64,000 nucleotides of DNA. It comes from Diospyros lotus. Taxonomy: Eukaryota > Streptophyta > Magnoliopsida > Ericales > Ebenaceae. Numbering within the stretch: position 1 is the stretch's first letter; the number at the start of each line of letters is the position of its first letter. The position numbers and the translations under genes are program-made. The stretch lies in NCBI RefSeq assembly GCF_014633365.1, contig NC_068345.1, positions 13,462,058 to 13,526,057 of the forward strand, given 5' to 3'. The notes below the pieces were generated by a model. That model did not search any database and was not told the origin of the DNA. It was given only the letters and a program-made list of their open reading frames with translations. Below, one piece after another: positions 53,011 to 64,000 of the stretch.

Positions 53011-53199
53011 GACAAAAACAATAGTATATGCAAACCATTCAACTATTAATTATCTTTTTGCCAAAAAGGAAGCAAAACCGAGATTTTTTTGTTGTAGGAA
53101 TTTGATTTAGAAATAAGATACAAGAAAGGAGCTAAAAATCTGATAGCAAACCATCTATCTAGATTGGAAGTGGAAGAGGAAAAAGGAGATGCATTTCCT

Positions 53200-53737
53200 A
53201 TCAATGAATATTTTGCCCAATGAGCAATTATTAGCAATCCACATTTCCAGTACTTCTTAGTACGCTGACATTGTGAATTATTTGGCATGCAATATTATTC
53301 CTTCCCATTTATCTTATCGCCTAAGGAAGAAATTTTTTTCTAATATTAAATATTACTTTTGGGATGATCCATATTTGTATAAATATTGTTTAGATCAGCT
53401 TATTAGGAAATCTATTCCTAAAAAAGAGATTGAAAGTATTTTAAATCATTGTCACTCTCGGGAATGTGGTGGACATTTAGGTTTTCAAAAATAGTTAATA
53501 AGGTACTTCAATGTGGATTTTATTGGCCTTCATTATTTAGGGATGCTAAAAACTTTATTAATGTATGCGATCGGTGCTAAAGAGCTGGTAATATTTCATG
53601 TAAAAATGAAATACCATTAAATAATATTTTAGAAGTAAAGTTGTTTAATGTATGGGGAATAGATTTTATGGGACCATTTTCACCATCTTTTTCAAATCAA
53701 TATATTCTTGTGGCTACAGATTATATATCTAAATGGA
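53200..53737 (+). pseudogene. Athila integrase, first part
   Basis: Shows NHCHSRECGGHLGFQK (zinc-binding region) and, after stops and a frameshift, [20 protein letters not shown] and ATDYISKW. Cut at 53737 by the second 1.6-kb repeat. Confidence 0.82.
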
Positions 53738-55362
53738 TGGACTCTCACCTTGAAATTAAAACACAACAAAATTTATATTAGATTTTTTTTTTTTTTTTGG
53801 TGAGAGGTTTATATTCGCCAGTGTTCGAGTGCAGTTGTAGTCCAAATTTAATTTATTTTTTGGATAAGACCAGGTCGTCCACTAAGAGATTTATTTATGA
53901 AAAAGAAAAAGAATGTCACGCACACACACATTTGAATGAATTGGCAACGCAATTTTTTTGTGGATTTTCAAATAGCGGATGCTAGGAAATAAAACAAAGC
54001 AGAAATTAAAATAAACACTAAATGTGAGAATATAGAATTAGATAACACTTGAGTTAAGACAATTTCAGCACCAACCTACTGATCCCTAATTTTTACTAGA
54101 AAAGATTAGCAACATTAATTTAATTTCAGATATGAGGGTATGCTATTAATGCAATTAGAGATGATGATAGTTCTAGTTTAATAAATCCCCATACATGATA
54201 TGCGGGATTCTAGTTTAAGCAACTACCATAAATTTGTTGCAATTAATACACAAAACAACTAAATTAATCATCCGAGTTTGGGTATGATAGCGTTTCCAGT
54301 TCTAGTAACTCCTATACGTGGCATGAAAGCTCTAAGTTAGGCTTACGCTTCAATCCAAACCTAGTGATTTCTCAATAATTAATACACACTCATACTGAAA
54401 TTTAAATTAATGTCACTCATTTAAAGCGCAACTTTCTTTGGGAATCATTGGCGTTGAACACTGTCCTTGCCTTAACCCAAGATTAGATTTAGCTACTCAT
54501 ATTCATTTGAAAGTTAATTGATAGGAATTTAAATTGCGTAATTTAAATGACAGAATTTAAATGACAGGAATTAAAACAACAGAAATTAACCAGCCATTTA
54601 AGCGGTGGATAATAAAAAGACGTGAATTAAAATTGCAAGAATTTAAAGGCAGAAATTAACCTGCCATTTAGGTGGTGGATAATAAAGTAACAATAAATGA
54701 CATGAGAATTCAAAAGAAGAAAGAAAAGAAGTAAGATCAAAGAGAAGATAAGAGAAAAAAGAAGAGAGAACAAGAGCAATTCTCAAAGAGAAACTCTAAG
54801 AAGATAACTAAGTTTTAATTCAAGAATAATAATCACCCCTTACAAGTGCAACCAAATGAGTTATTTATAGCCCATAACATGCAATACAAATCATATAATT
54901 TCAATTATACAACTAGACATAATTATATCTAATGGGCACTCACACACCTAAAGTTAAATGGATTTTCGCTAAAAGACACATCTAAAGAAGCACTCATAAA
55001 AAAAATATTTAAAAATAAAAATAAAAAAATAGATTTTTACAAGTTGGGTTTTGGGTCTTCTTTATGTTGGATTTGGGCTTTCCTTGGAATTAAAATGCTT
55101 GGGCCTTCATTGAAATTAAAATGCTTGGGACTTCTTTGGTTGGACTCCATTTAATAGTTGACCCAATTGCACTAGATTTTGAGTAGTAACGTTAGTCATC
55201 TGATTAACTCTTTAACATCTTCAATTACTCGACAAATGTCAATTTCTTCATATCATCTCGATAATAGTACATAATGTGCATAATTATTCAAATTAAACAT
55301 TAATATAAGATAAAAAATATGGATATAATTCATTAAGATTTAAAAAAATTAACTCCTTATCA
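53738..55362. repeat. 1.6-kb non-coding repeat, copy 2
   Basis: Minus strand begins TGATAAGGAGTT and ends GAGTCCA, with 5-base flanks ATGGA and ATGGG (one mismatch). The integrase frame resumes after it (WVEAVALPSNDAK). Compatible with a solo LTR; family unknown. Confidence 0.65.
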
Positions 55363-56162
55363 ATGGGTTGAGGCAGTGGCACTTCCATCAAATGATGCTA
55401 AAAGTGTACTAAATTTTCTACAAAAAGAACATTTTCACTCGCTTTAGCATCCAAAGGGCACTCATTAGTGATGGAGGTAAGCTTTTTTGTAACCATTATC
55501 TTGATCTCTACTGACAACATATGGTGTCACTCATTGTGTAGAAACTCCTTATCATCCTCAAACAAGTGGCCAAGTGAAAATTTCCAATGGAGAAATCAAG
55601 CGAATATTGAAAACAATAGTGAATTCTTCAATGCGAGATTGATCCAAAAAGCTAGATGATACATTATGGGCATATAAGACAGCATTCAAAACACCAATTG
55701 GAATGTCCCGATATTGTCTAGTCTATGGTAAGGTTTGTCATTTATCGATGGAAGTTGAGCATAAAGCTTATTGGGTAATGAAGTTGTTGAATTTTGACAT
55801 GAATGTTGTAGGTGAAAAGAGATTGTTGCAATTGAATGAAATAGATGAATTTTGTCTTGATGCATATGAAAATGCCCATATTTACAAAGAAAAAAAAAAT
55901 CAAAAGATGGCATGATAAAAATATTGTGAAGCGAGAATTTCAAGAAGGGTAACAAGTACTTTTTTACAACTCCCGACTTCAATTGTTTCCAAGAAAGCTT
56001 TGCTCTCGATGGTTTGGCCCATTTACCATTACCAAGATTTTTCCATATAGTGGAGTGGAGCTGCAAAGTGAAGATAAAACTTTCAACATTAATGGTCAAA
56101 GGTTGAAGCCTTATGTGAATGGAGGTTTTGAAAAACACAAGACTTCCATTAAACTTGATTAA
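55363..56162 (+). pseudogene. Athila integrase, second part
   Basis: [80 protein letters not shown] and SRWFGPFTITKIFPYSGVEL complete the integrase to the C-terminal VNGGFEKHKTSIKLD. Stops and a frameshift are present. Confidence 0.87.
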
Positions 56163-57680
56163 TGTGACATGTTGCCAAGTCTATCTAAAAGACTACAAAC
56201 AAGCATTTTTTGAGGGGGCAAGCCAAATTTATTTTTCATTTGCTGCATTTTATTTTATTTTCTCACCCCAATTTTTAATCTCATGTGTTTTTTAATTTGG
56301 TTTTGCATGTTTTGTAGGAACATCAATGAAAGAAGCATTGAAGTACCACTCATGTTCCTTTAAGACTGCAATAAAATCAAAGGAGTATTTTTGTTTTTTT
56401 ATATCTTTTATTTCTCAAACAATATTGAGGAAAATATTGAGTTTATGTTTGGGGGTAGATGGAAAATTTAAAATTAAAAAAATTGGTTTAAAAAATAAAA
56501 AAAATCAAATTTTTGTGTTAAAAAAAATTATTTGTTTTGTTTTGATTTGAGGCTTGTTTGTTTGAATGATTGAAGAGCCTATGATAAAACTTGATTGAAA
56601 TAAATTTATACTTTTGGAAAATCCTCTGCATTATGATAATTTGTATTTAAAGATTGAGTTAGTTTATTATTCATTTGGAATTTTTAGAACAATTTGAGCG
56701 CATAGGCTTGATTAATAAGTTGTTTTGCTACTTAGAGAAGGTTTATGTAAATTTTGTTACTTTAAATAGATCTCAACAAACTTTAGAACTTGCTTGATTA
56801 CCTCTTGAGGCGAAATCCTAGGCATTGCACAATTAAAGATATGATTTATGCATTTTTTGGATCAAAATTAATATCCTTTAAACTTATCATGTATTTTGTA
56901 TTTATCCCTAGTTTATGCCTTTGAGCCTTGTATATATTTGAACTTTTTTCTTTGGTAAACCACATTAACCTACCTTTTATAGCCTAAACACTAAGCCTAC
57001 CTTTCAAAAGGAATTGTTGGTGAAAAAAAAATGTGTGAATAAAAAAAGAAAAAGATGTGAGTGTGAGTGCTATAAATTTGAGGGTTAATTTATTGAAATT
57101 GATGAAATAGAGTTGGAAGCTAGCATTCCCACACTCATGATGAAAATTAAGTTTGGGGGGAATGGTGAAAATAAAGGAAATTTGAAATAGCAGTTGATGC
57201 TTTGTAATCAATTTTTGTATTTATATTTGTGATTGCATATAGTAAAAAGAAAAGAAAAAATGTGAAAAAAAAGAAAAAAAAATTATTTGAAAAAAAAAAG
57301 CAACAACAACAATTTGCTCTTCATGTGGATTCAACTCATCATATTAACATAATTTTGTAGTGTTTTTGGGGCTTTGAGTGAAATTATCTTGGGTTAGTGA
57401 GAAAAAAATTTCATTAACGTTTTCTTTTGTTTTGCAATCCGTATCTTTTCTTGTTAACCCCTACCCAAACCATAACATTCTAAACTAATAAAGACCTATT
57501 GATCCTTAAATGTGCATTATTCTACATTAGTGGAGAGAGGAATGAAAAGTATGCGTATGGAGTTTCAATTCTTTCTATCTAGAGGTCATTTTCTGGCTAC
57601 TTATTTGCATAAACTCATTTAAAGTGCATTAATAATTTACAATTGGCTATACACGCACACACTCTCTGAAAATTTATTTG
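56163..57680. other. Athila 3' non-coding zone
   Basis: Purine-rich TTTGGGGG motifs at 56440-56460 and 57150-57165 are typical of the long region between Athila pol and 3' LTR. No coding sequence and no 3' LTR were found. Confidence 0.5.
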
Positions 57681-57689
57681 TGAAAATTA

Positions 57690-59411
57690 AGAATTGTCAT
57701 ACTGGAAAGATAATATGATCTGACACAATTTAGATGTTATGCATATTGAAAAAAATATTTTTGACAATCTTTTCAATACAGTAATGGAATTGAAAGGTAA
57801 AAGTAAAGATAATATGAAGACTAGAATGGACATGAAAGAATACTGTAGGCGAAAGAAACTTGAACTAATAGACCGTGGTGGGGATAAGTATTGGAAACCC
57901 AAGGCCTAATAAATGTTCATGAGGGATTAAAAGTTAAGTGTTTTGAAATGGATAAAAGAACTTAAGCTCCCTGATGGATATTCTTCCAGATTGGATAGAT
58001 GCATTGATATGAGACACGCGAAGTTATTTGGGTTAAAAGCCATAATTGTCATGTTCTCATGGAGCGATTACTTCCAATGGCATTTGCGCATTACCAGATC
58101 GAATTTGGAATCTGGTTACTGAGTTATGCTAGTTTTCCAAAGACATTTGCTCAACAGTATTGAGGATTCAACACCTAGATGTCATGGAACAAAACATACA
58201 CATCATTTTATGCAAATTAGAGTGTGTATTTTTTCCGGGATGCTTTAACCCAATGGAGCATATGCCAATACACTTCGTTTACGAAGCAAAGGTAGGGGGA
58301 CCAATACAATATAGATGGATGTATCCCTTTGAAATGTACGTCTGACATAATTTCAACTATTTATTTTTAAAAGAATAAAATTTTCCTATATTGAGGAGAT
58401 CTTCAAATGATTTAGGTTACTTAACACTTTAAAGAAGAATGTCTGCAATAAAGCTCCTGTAGAGAGATCTATATGTAAGGCATATTTAATTGATGAGACG
58501 TTCACATTTGATTGATATTATTTTACACCAAATGTTCCATCAAGAAGGACGAGAATCCCTCGAAATGATGGTGGGGGAGATTCTTCATATCCACAAATTT
58601 CTATCTTCAATTATCCAGACCATGCTGCTAGTCTAATGAAAATCAGGTGGATGGATGAGAAAGAATTTAAAGCCACCAAATTATATGTCTTATTGAATAC
58701 TCCGGAGGTTGAACCTTATATCGAGTAAAAATTAAAATTTAAATGAATATATTTATAAGTTCATATTATTTGGTTGATACATCACTTTAATTTTTCAGCA
58801 CGTACACTAACATATTGCATCAGCTATCTTCAAATATCACAGACGCAAAAATAGACAAATAAATCGAGAAACATTTTCCTAAGTGGTTCCATCGTCAAGT
58901 ATGTTACTTCATACTAGGTTATTTCTAAATTAAATTTTAGTTATACATTAAGTGATTCAAACATTTTCTCAGGTTAATTCGAGCACTCAAGTTGTTACAA
59001 ATCTATTAATTCAAAACATAAGATGAGGACTGACTCCAAACGTGCAGTATTGACCAATGTATTTTGTGAATTGATATAAATTTCATATCGTTGAATATAG
59101 TAATAGTAGATTTATTGAAAATTTTGGTGTTTGCGTGCCTGGGACAGGAGTCAGATCCTTAGAGACCTATTATTACGAAAAAATCATAGACATTATTGAA
59201 TTAGAATATGCAAGCCTACCAATCAAAAGGGTAGTTCTGTTCAAATGTGAATGGTTGGATCCAAGTCCTCGGGGAACTAAAATCCATGATAAGTAAGGTA
59301 TTGTGGAGGGTCGATCATCAAGAAAGTATAAGAAATATGATCCTTTCATATTTACCCAACAAGCTAAATGTCGACGTTCAGAAATGGTCAACCGAGATTC
59401 GACGGCCCGTA
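57690..59411 (+). pseudogene. CACTA (En/Spm) transposase remnant
   Basis: Fragments in CACTA transposase order: MDMKEYCRRKKLELIDRGGD, a region matching the DUF4218 type (APDGYSSRLDRCIDMRHAKLFG, then PMEHMPIHFVYEAKVGGPIQ and YRWMYPFEMY), then VPSRRTRIPRNDGGG and KATKLYVLLNTPEVEPYIE, and a DUF4216-like part (NFGVCVPGTG, YASLPIKRVVLFKCEWLDP). Many stops and shifts. The catalytic upstream half and the CACTA termini are missing. The Tat element at 59412 cuts it on the right. Confidence 0.85.
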
Positions 59412-59986
59412 TGTAATCACTAATAAGAGGGGAAGAGAACAATAACACTATCAACAAACATTATGCAAGATTTTTTTATGTGGTTCGGCCGGAATGATGC
59501 CTAGTCCACGATTGTTCTATGATTATTTTTGGCAAAGTAATAGTATGTATTTTTTATCATGCATGTATAATAGCTTTTTACCCCTTATTTATAGTGTGGG
59601 ATATTGCTAATTTACACAAAGTTCAAAGTAGTGGGGCCATATCGTGAGGGACAATATGTCATTATCTCCATAAAATTAGGAGTAAAAATTCCGCACCATA
59701 TGGGGACTGGTTTCCACGAATAAGGACAAGTAGACATCAGCTCTGGTTATTCTGCTTCGAGCCTTCTTTGTGAGCTGATTGGGTTAACCAGCGAGCTAGA
59801 GATATCATCAGGAGCTCGCTTGCTATTGTAATCAGAGCTCACATTTTAGCAATCATGCGACCTCGCAGAGATAGGTTCGGCCTTAGGCCCATTGGACTTC
59901 GAGAGGTCGAGCCTTACCATCAAACTGTTTCTAGCCCATTGTAGCCACATTAATAGCCTAAGGTGGTCTAAAAAATGCCCATAACA
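59412..59986 (-). repeat. 3' LTR of the Tat element
   Basis: Minus strand begins TGTTATGGGCATTTT after GAGCTGGGTGGCTAG and ends ATTACA. A minus-strand TATAAATA box lies at 59593-59586, giving U3-R-U5 order. The partner LTR is outside the window, so borders are inferred from TGT...ACA. Confidence 0.65.
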
Positions 59987-60262
59987 CTAGCCACCCAGCT
60001 CGCGGTGCGATCTTCAGAGCGCGAGCTGATGTATGTCGACTGGATTGGGCTTCGCAAGCTGTCAATCCACCTTCTGGACTTCTGCCCAATTATTTCAAGT
60101 TGTGCCATCTAACACTACACGTCTTGTCTAAGGCGCCTTTAATGCGCATGTTCCCCGTAACCGCTTTATTGTTATGTCCATGGGCCCCATGCTCCATGCG
60201 CACCACCATTGGATCTAGGGTAGCTCGCCGGTTTCTTCATCCAACGGTGGGATGCCTTAAAC

Positions 60263-60270
60263 TATAAAAG
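60263..60270 (+). promoter_or_regulatory. TATA box of the antisense ORF
   Basis: TATAAAAG in a GC-mixed context about 470 bases before the ATG at 60737 on the plus strand. Confidence 0.5.
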
Positions 60271-60736
60271 CGGGAGGAAATTCCTTTCCCCCCCTTTACC
60301 TTGTCATTTAAAAATACTTCTTGCTTTTGCAACCTTCTTCTTCCTCTCGACTCCAAGACTCCATTACTGACGGTTCTGAAGCTTCTCCACCCTTCACCGT
60401 TGCTTTCTTGTTGGTTCCTCCCCCCGATTTTTGCAATAATCGATCAAGAACAGTAAGTTTCTCACAGTTTTTTGGTTTATTTCGTCTCTGCTCTCATTCT
60501 TTCCGTCGATTCTGTCTTCATGCCTCTTGGCGATAGCTGCTCGTCTTGTATTACTAGCTTTCATTTATTTTAGGAGGTTTGATGGGTTTAGAACCTCAAT
60601 CCCCTTTGTTTCAAGTGATACCCTATTGCGAAACGCACGATCTGATAGGTAGCCAAAATCCCTTGAGACTTCAGTTCATGAGGTCTGGTTCATTACCAGC
60701 GACCTGATACTTTTTTTTTTTATCTTTTCATCGTAG

Positions 60737-63074
60737 ATGTCTACATCAGTTCAGAAGTGCTGCAACCACAAGGTAGAAGATGAAGATACCTCTGGCTCTT
60801 TGGGGCACAGCCGAGGGATGCTACCATGAACTGCATAGCACGTGGTTTCGTTTGACTCCGAGGTCGCTGAGAGAAGTCCTCAGCGTACCGCCCCTGTAAT
60901 CCCCTAGCGAGCTGCCGAGGAATGCGCAACTCGCGAGGTCTTCAAGTGCTATCCTTCAAAGCTGATGATCAGCGAGCTGACGGCATGCGCCTTTACGTAC
61001 CGCCTTCCCTGCTGCACACGTCTGATGGTGCCTTCTCTTGGTGATCACGCAACTTTTCCTCCCGCGGGGTTTGTGGCCCTCAGCCCCTAACACCTAGAAT
61101 TTGGTTTTAGGTTTCCACTCCAGCCCTTCCTCATAGCCATTTTAAACGACCTGAAGCTCGTTCCCTTCCAACTGACCCCCAACTCTTATGCCCAGATAAC
61201 CTCCTTAGCCCTTCTCTTCAAAAAGAATAAACTTCCTCTTCTAACCCCTATAGTCCTTAGGTACCTTTACTCTTTCAAAGGTACCAAGGATGGGTTGTAT
61301 TATATGGAAACTCATTCTTCAGATTGTAAGAAGCTCTTGACTCAAGGGAAGGCCAATGGCAAGTCCAATGTAAGGGTCTACAAGTCCCAGTGGTTCTACA
61401 TTTCCTGTTCTTCCCTCCAAAACCTTACAATTTCTGCTTCGTTATTGTGCCAAGTAAGTAGTTCTCCTGTTTGCACTCATAGCAACAATCTATTTGTTAT
61501 CATTTCTTATTTTCGAGTGTCTTTTCAATTTTATAGATGTCACTAGTGGGTAGCCCGAGCTGATCATCTTCGAGGCACAATAACTTCAACAAGCTTCAGA
61601 AGTGAAGACTGACGAAGACGACTACGAGTTTTGCGACTCTCTTATTTGCGACTACCAACTCGCTCCCCCTTTCGGCATCAAGGATATTAGGAAGGAGGAC
61701 ATTGGAGTTCGTGGCTAAAGGGAGATTAGGTCAGTCTTTGACGAGGTTGACTTTAGCGGGAGCCCAGTCAGGGAGAGTAGTGCTCGCAGAGAAGTCACGG
61801 TTGGGGCCTTACCAACGTCATTGGAAGCGAGGAAGCTCCAACTCGAAAGACTTGGCTCTTCTGTGATCTTGAGCTTACCCAAAGTCATCCTCTTCTCCAG
61901 CCAAATTCCAAAGGGCGGGAGCTCGTACTAAGGCGGCTGGCGAGAATCGCGATCTCGTCACTCTATCTGGTCCCAACTCTACACCGACTGCCACGGCTTC
62001 TTCAAATCCTGTTCCTGGAGGCACCTCCTTGCAGTGTGTAACGGCCATAGCTGGAACAAATCACGGGAAGTCTGTGGTTCGTGAGGAGGCTCCAAGTGCT
62101 GGGAGCAAGAGAAAAACTCCCCTGACTTCGCAGGCCATTCAATAGGCCCAGGTAGATAGGCGGAAGAAGACAACCACTCCTGACGAGCCGAGTAGATTCG
62201 AGGTCGCGGTAGGTGGGACATACTTCGTCCCTGTTCTCGACAGCTTGGGTAGAGTCCTTGGTTACTATACCAAGAATCTAGATAAGAAGGAAGTATTAGG
62301 CGATGCGCTTGACGACTATGTTGCTCGTCATAGTCTTTTAGTAAGGTTCTTTACCCACTCTCGTACTTCTTGTATTATCTCTTTAAAATGTACTGACCTC
62401 TCAAGCCTTATAGGCCTCCCTGGGCGTCTTCAAGTAGAAAGAAGAGAGAGCTTGAGCCACTAAGGAAAAAGATAAGCTCAAGGCTGTTGTCGAGGTGCTG
62501 AGGAAGGACATGAAAAAGCTGGAGGAGAATCTGGCTTTCATGACCAGTGAGTCCAAGAAGTACCGAAACATGGTCGAGGGCTTGGAGCATCGGGTGAGGG
62601 AGGCCGAGAGAGCCAAGAAGGGGGTTGAAGACGAGTTGTACAGCGAGAAGTAGATGTACGATTCGGCCTATTCCCAAGCCACTTCAAAGTTAAATAAGGC
62701 TGAGGCAGAGCTGGCAGCAACGCGAGGCGACTTGGAGCAAGCCCGACAATGGGCTAAAGTGGCAGAAAAGGAGGTCGAGAAATTGAAGGTCGACGTTGAG
62801 GTCTAGGTCTTGAAGGAGCGAGAGAAGGTCAAATCTGACATTTGCAGTGCATTTGTTTTCACTTTGTGGAAAGCGCACCCAGATCTCGATTTTTCCTGCT
62901 TTGGCGAGGAAGCAGTGGAGGCAGTGAAGAAATATGCTGCTGATGCTGCAAGCTCCATAGTCACCACCACCTCATCCGAGCCTGATTAGACCGTGGTCGA
63001 CCTCTTAGCTCAGGATGCCGGCAATCCTACTCCCTAAGATGCAGCAGCTCCAAGCCCAACTCCTCTAAGCCATT
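60737..63074 (+). pseudogene. Antisense extra ORF of the Tat element (transposase_28-like), broken
   Basis: Start MSTSVQKCCNHKVEDEDTSG, stop after about 30 codons. Further on it shows FRFPLQPFLIAILNDLKLVP, NSYAQITSLALLFKKNKLPL and GTKDGLYYMETHS, as in the plant putative gypsy-type transposon domain (PF04195 kind). Likely introns lie at about 61454-61536 and 62340-62413 (GTAAG...TATAG). The C-terminal half is a long coiled coil (LKAVVEVLRKDMKKLEENLA, VREAERAKKGVEDELYSEK). It lies opposite to pol. Such ORFs occur in Tat elements; their role is not established. Confidence 0.7.
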
Positions 63075-63289
63075 AGACTTTTTATTTTTTCTTGCTTTAT
63101 TCTTGTAATTGGATTTTCAATACACTTTTCTCCTTCAATTGAGCTTTTTGCTTCTTTATCCTCTGTTGCAAATTGAAAGCCGAACACAAAGATGAACTTA
63201 AATTCAGTTAATTCAAGATCACCTTTAGCTCGCAGCTGATAAATCTCAAAACTAAACAACTTTGGAGAAATATATTAAGATTTCATTAA

Positions 63290-63730
63290 TTCAAACCGTA
63301 TGTCCAATAGGTCATGATCATAGGATCAAATTTAAGCTAACATACGGTAACTCGATGATCGTTAAATTAAATCGCATTTGGTTGTCAATTTATACATCCA
63401 GGTAGATCATATTTCGATCCCAGCTAACATACCATGACTTTTAAGGGCTTAGTGTGGTCAAGATGAACACCCAGGTAGGTCACAGTTCATGACTTTTGTC
63501 AAGATGTGATGACCCCAGCTAGTGAACCATGACTTATAAGTTTTTAGCCGAGGTGATGGCTTAACAGGCGCTAAACCATGACACCATGGTCAAGATGAAT
63601 GGGCTCTAGTTCGCCGACCATGACTTAGGGCAAAGATTAAGATGAATGCTCAGATAAGCTGTAAATCATGGCACGTTGGCTAAGTTGAATGCGCCCCAAC
63701 TCGCAAACCATAGCCTTTTAACCCTGAATT
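63290..63730. repeat. Imperfect repeats between pol and the antisense ORF
   Basis: Seven or so units of roughly 40-60 bases contain ACCATGACTT and AAGATGAATG in varied forms, with alternating AGCTAACATACC-type text. Confidence 0.65.
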
Positions 63731-63874
63731 AGAATTATTTCTTGTCACTTAACATTTAACGAAAAGTCTAGATAATAAGTGCTGACAATAATGATAATAA
63801 ATTCAATTCATTAACGGAGCAGTGTCAGCATAAATAGAACATCAACCAAACATCATGCAACGAGAAGATGTTGC

Positions 63875-64000
63875 TTATCGAAAATATGGTCTGAGATGCT
63901 CCGCGTTCCAAGCTTGTGGGAGAATAGCTTCACTCATATCCGCCAGGTGATTTGCTTCATTGCGCGGGCTTTCTTTAATAGTATAAGGGCCTTCCCAGTT
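63875..64000 (-). CDS. End of Tat integrase (partial)
   Basis: The minus-strand frame entering from the window edge reads NWEGPYTIKESPRNEANHLA, DMSEAILPQAWNAEHLRPYF and R, then TAA at 63877-63875. This is the standard end of plant gypsy integrases (NWEGPY...LPRAWNxxHLKxYY). The frame is open in the visible part. Confidence 0.8.
   Translation of the reverse strand, partial: NWEGPYTIKESPRNEANHLADMSEAILPQAWNAEHLRPYFR

Larger units (their letters stand above)
43878..57680 (+). mobile_element. Athila-type gypsy element, degenerate, with several insertions
   Basis: A long 5' LTR from about 43878 is followed by a tRNA-Asp type PBS (TGGTGCCGTTGCCGGGGA at 46474), a long leader, an Athila gag, a deletion-joined RT, RNase H, integrase, and a 3' non-coding zone with TTTGGGGG motifs (56440, 57150). 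No 3' LTR is found before CACTA sequence begins at about 57690. Insertions inside it include those at 45338, 47338, about 49043 and 53738. Confidence 0.85.
59412..64000 (-). mobile_element. Tat-type gypsy element, 3' end, continues beyond the window
   Basis: On the minus strand, read from the window edge: end of integrase (stop at 63875), tandem-repeat zone (63290-63730), an ORF on the opposite strand (60737-63074), then a 3' LTR (59412-59986). This order, with an extra antisense ORF between pol and 3' LTR, is known for Tat-lineage elements. Confidence 0.78.

Overview
The window is nuclear DNA of a flowering plant, most likely a eudicot. It is AT-rich, intron-bearing and built almost entirely of nested LTR retrotransposons with traces of hAT and CACTA DNA transposons. 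There are no bacterial features.

One host gene can be reconstructed by splicing on the minus strand: a 158-residue MIP18/CIAO2B-like protein (plant AE7), a factor of cytosolic iron-sulfur protein assembly. Exons 1-3 lie at 37546-36487 and exons 4-5 at 1670-1065, so intron 3 is about 34.8 kb. Intron 1 has a perfect U12-type 5' splice site. The (TC)n(AC)n microsatellite in intron 4 begins at its 5' splice site.

Intron 3 (1671-36486) holds a layered set of mobile elements. Chromovirus A (3125-11203, duplicated target AAAAT) sits inside a MITE-like sequence and itself contains the non-autonomous LTR element N1 (6764-9177, AGTCT). Next come two copia LTRs in opposite orientation (11450-13105), then chromovirus derivative E (14059-19253) interrupted by non-autonomous element N2 (14537-18038, ACTCT). 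A gag-only element, D/B, starts at 19582 and ends at 36128 (CTCAT on both sides). Inside it lie a decayed copia element holding N3 (24097-27566, TTTAC), a chimeric gypsy-gag/hAT locus (29276-32024) and a truncated chromovirus C (to 35578).

Upstream of the gene (right side) are a GC-rich simple-repeat island (37636-37870), a decayed chromovirus F (39044-43028), a degenerate Athila-type element (43878 to about 57680) carrying several insertions, a CACTA transposase remnant (about 57690-59411), and the 3' end of a Tat-type gypsy element on the minus strand (59412 to beyond 64000). The last has an extra ORF antisense to pol.

All mobile-element coding regions seen here carry stops, frameshifts or deletions; only the host gene reads through intact when spliced. 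Domain calls come from reading translations by eye, and no database search was run.
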